DNA from: an uncultured Paracoccaceae bacterium
GTDB lineage: Bacteria > Pseudomonadota > Alphaproteobacteria > Rhodobacterales > Rhodobacteraceae
DNA: 48,497 nucleotides
Direction of reading: 5' to 3'
Assembly: GCA_937920555.1 (NCBI GenBank)
Contig: CAKZTM010000089.1
Location: 1 to 48,497 of the forward strand
Notes under the pieces: generated by a model
Seen by the model: only the letters and a program-made list of their open reading frames with translations
Database searches by the model: none
What the model was told of the DNA's origin: nothing
Part shown: in pieces, positions 48,292 through 48,497 of the stretch
How the letters are laid out: every line of letters begins with the position of its first letter
Position numbering within the stretch: position 1 is the stretch's first letter
Program-made: the position numbers and the translations under genes

Positions 48292-48497
48292 ATGCTGGGA
48301 CTAGGAAAACTCACTAAAAAGGTTTTTGGCACGCCCAATGATCGCAAGATCAAGGCCGCCCGCCCGCTTGTGGAAAAGGTCAACGCGCTGGAACCGGAGT
48401 TTGAAAAGCTCTCGGACGCGCAGATCATCGAGAAGACCGAAGAGCTGTCGAAACGGGCGCTGGATGGCGAGAGCCTTGATGACCTGCTGCCCGAAGC
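48292..48497 (+). CDS. secA: Preprotein translocase ATPase SecA (N-terminal part, cut by window end)
   Basis: The first 68 codons ([20 protein letters not shown]...[17 protein letters not shown]) are the standard SecA N-terminus, before the DEAD motor. GGAG lies 6 nt before the ATG. The rest lies outside the window. Confidence 0.96.
   Translation, partial: MLGLGKLTKKVFGTPNDRKIKAARPLVEKVNALEPEFEKLSDAQIIEKTEELSKRALDGESLDDLLPE

Noticed and set aside
1..48497. Mobile elements, prophage, integrase or attachment sites
   Set aside because: No transposase, integrase or phage gene and no direct repeats around the tRNA or the YcaO operon were seen; the unusual operon carries no transfer marks visible by eye.

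Overview
The window looks like chromosomal DNA of an alphaproteobacterium of the Rhodobacterales, most likely the Roseobacter group. The basis is gene content and order: ffh-GNAT-chorismate mutase-rpsP-rimM-trmD-rplS, MipZ, the DUF1013 cell-cycle regulator TrcR, a phasin, ClpS, a 41-residue L36, and the secA / parvulin / argJ / mutT neighbourhood. Base composition is moderate and there are no insertion sequences, phage genes or CRISPR arrays. One tRNA (Val, GAC) is present.

Region 1 (1-6.2 kb): a surface protein with SdrD-like B domains that is cut by an in-frame TAG, a phosphoglycosyl-transferase-like protein lacking its usual catalytic pair, DNA polymerase IV, a strong candidate small RNA (about 4619-4694) with its own promoter, operator and terminator, an N-formylglutamate amidohydrolase-like gene, tRNA-Val and rpmJ.

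Region 2 (6.4-17.6 kb) is the most unusual part. A seven-gene minus-strand operon (16454 to 8649) encodes a class III nucleotide cyclase fused to a STAND/AAA-type ATPase, a YcaO enzyme, a TfuA-like protein, a zinc metallopeptidase and three small beta-rich proteins that appear to be distant paralogues. The first three genes are joined by 4-nt stop/start overlaps. On one side it is flanked by a divergent Crp-type regulator with an intact cyclic-nucleotide pocket, and on the other by a convergent SulP transporter with STAS and cyclic-nucleotide-binding domains. Two TGTGA-N6-TCACA sites lie downstream (17315-17330 and 21522-21537). I read this as a cyclic-nucleotide-controlled peptide/protein modification system not obvious from known examples.

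Region 3 (17.6-29.2 kb): mostly housekeeping (flavin reductase, SlyX, lipase-like hydrolase, LipA, Hpt, RatA/Coq10-like protein, RNase T2, TrcR, ClpS, phasin, DD-carboxypeptidase), with a heme-less globin-like protein, an SDR lacking its catalytic Tyr/Lys, a methyltransferase with an apparently frameshifted 5' end, and a structured intergenic region behind the second CRP-type site.

Region 4 (29.2-48.5 kb): MipZ, L31, the ribosomal/SRP operon with three coupled GNAT paralogues, a solitary TadG-like protein, TrhO, adenine deaminase, an HD-GYP protein, and the mutT-argJ-parvulin operon divergent from secA, which runs off the window end.
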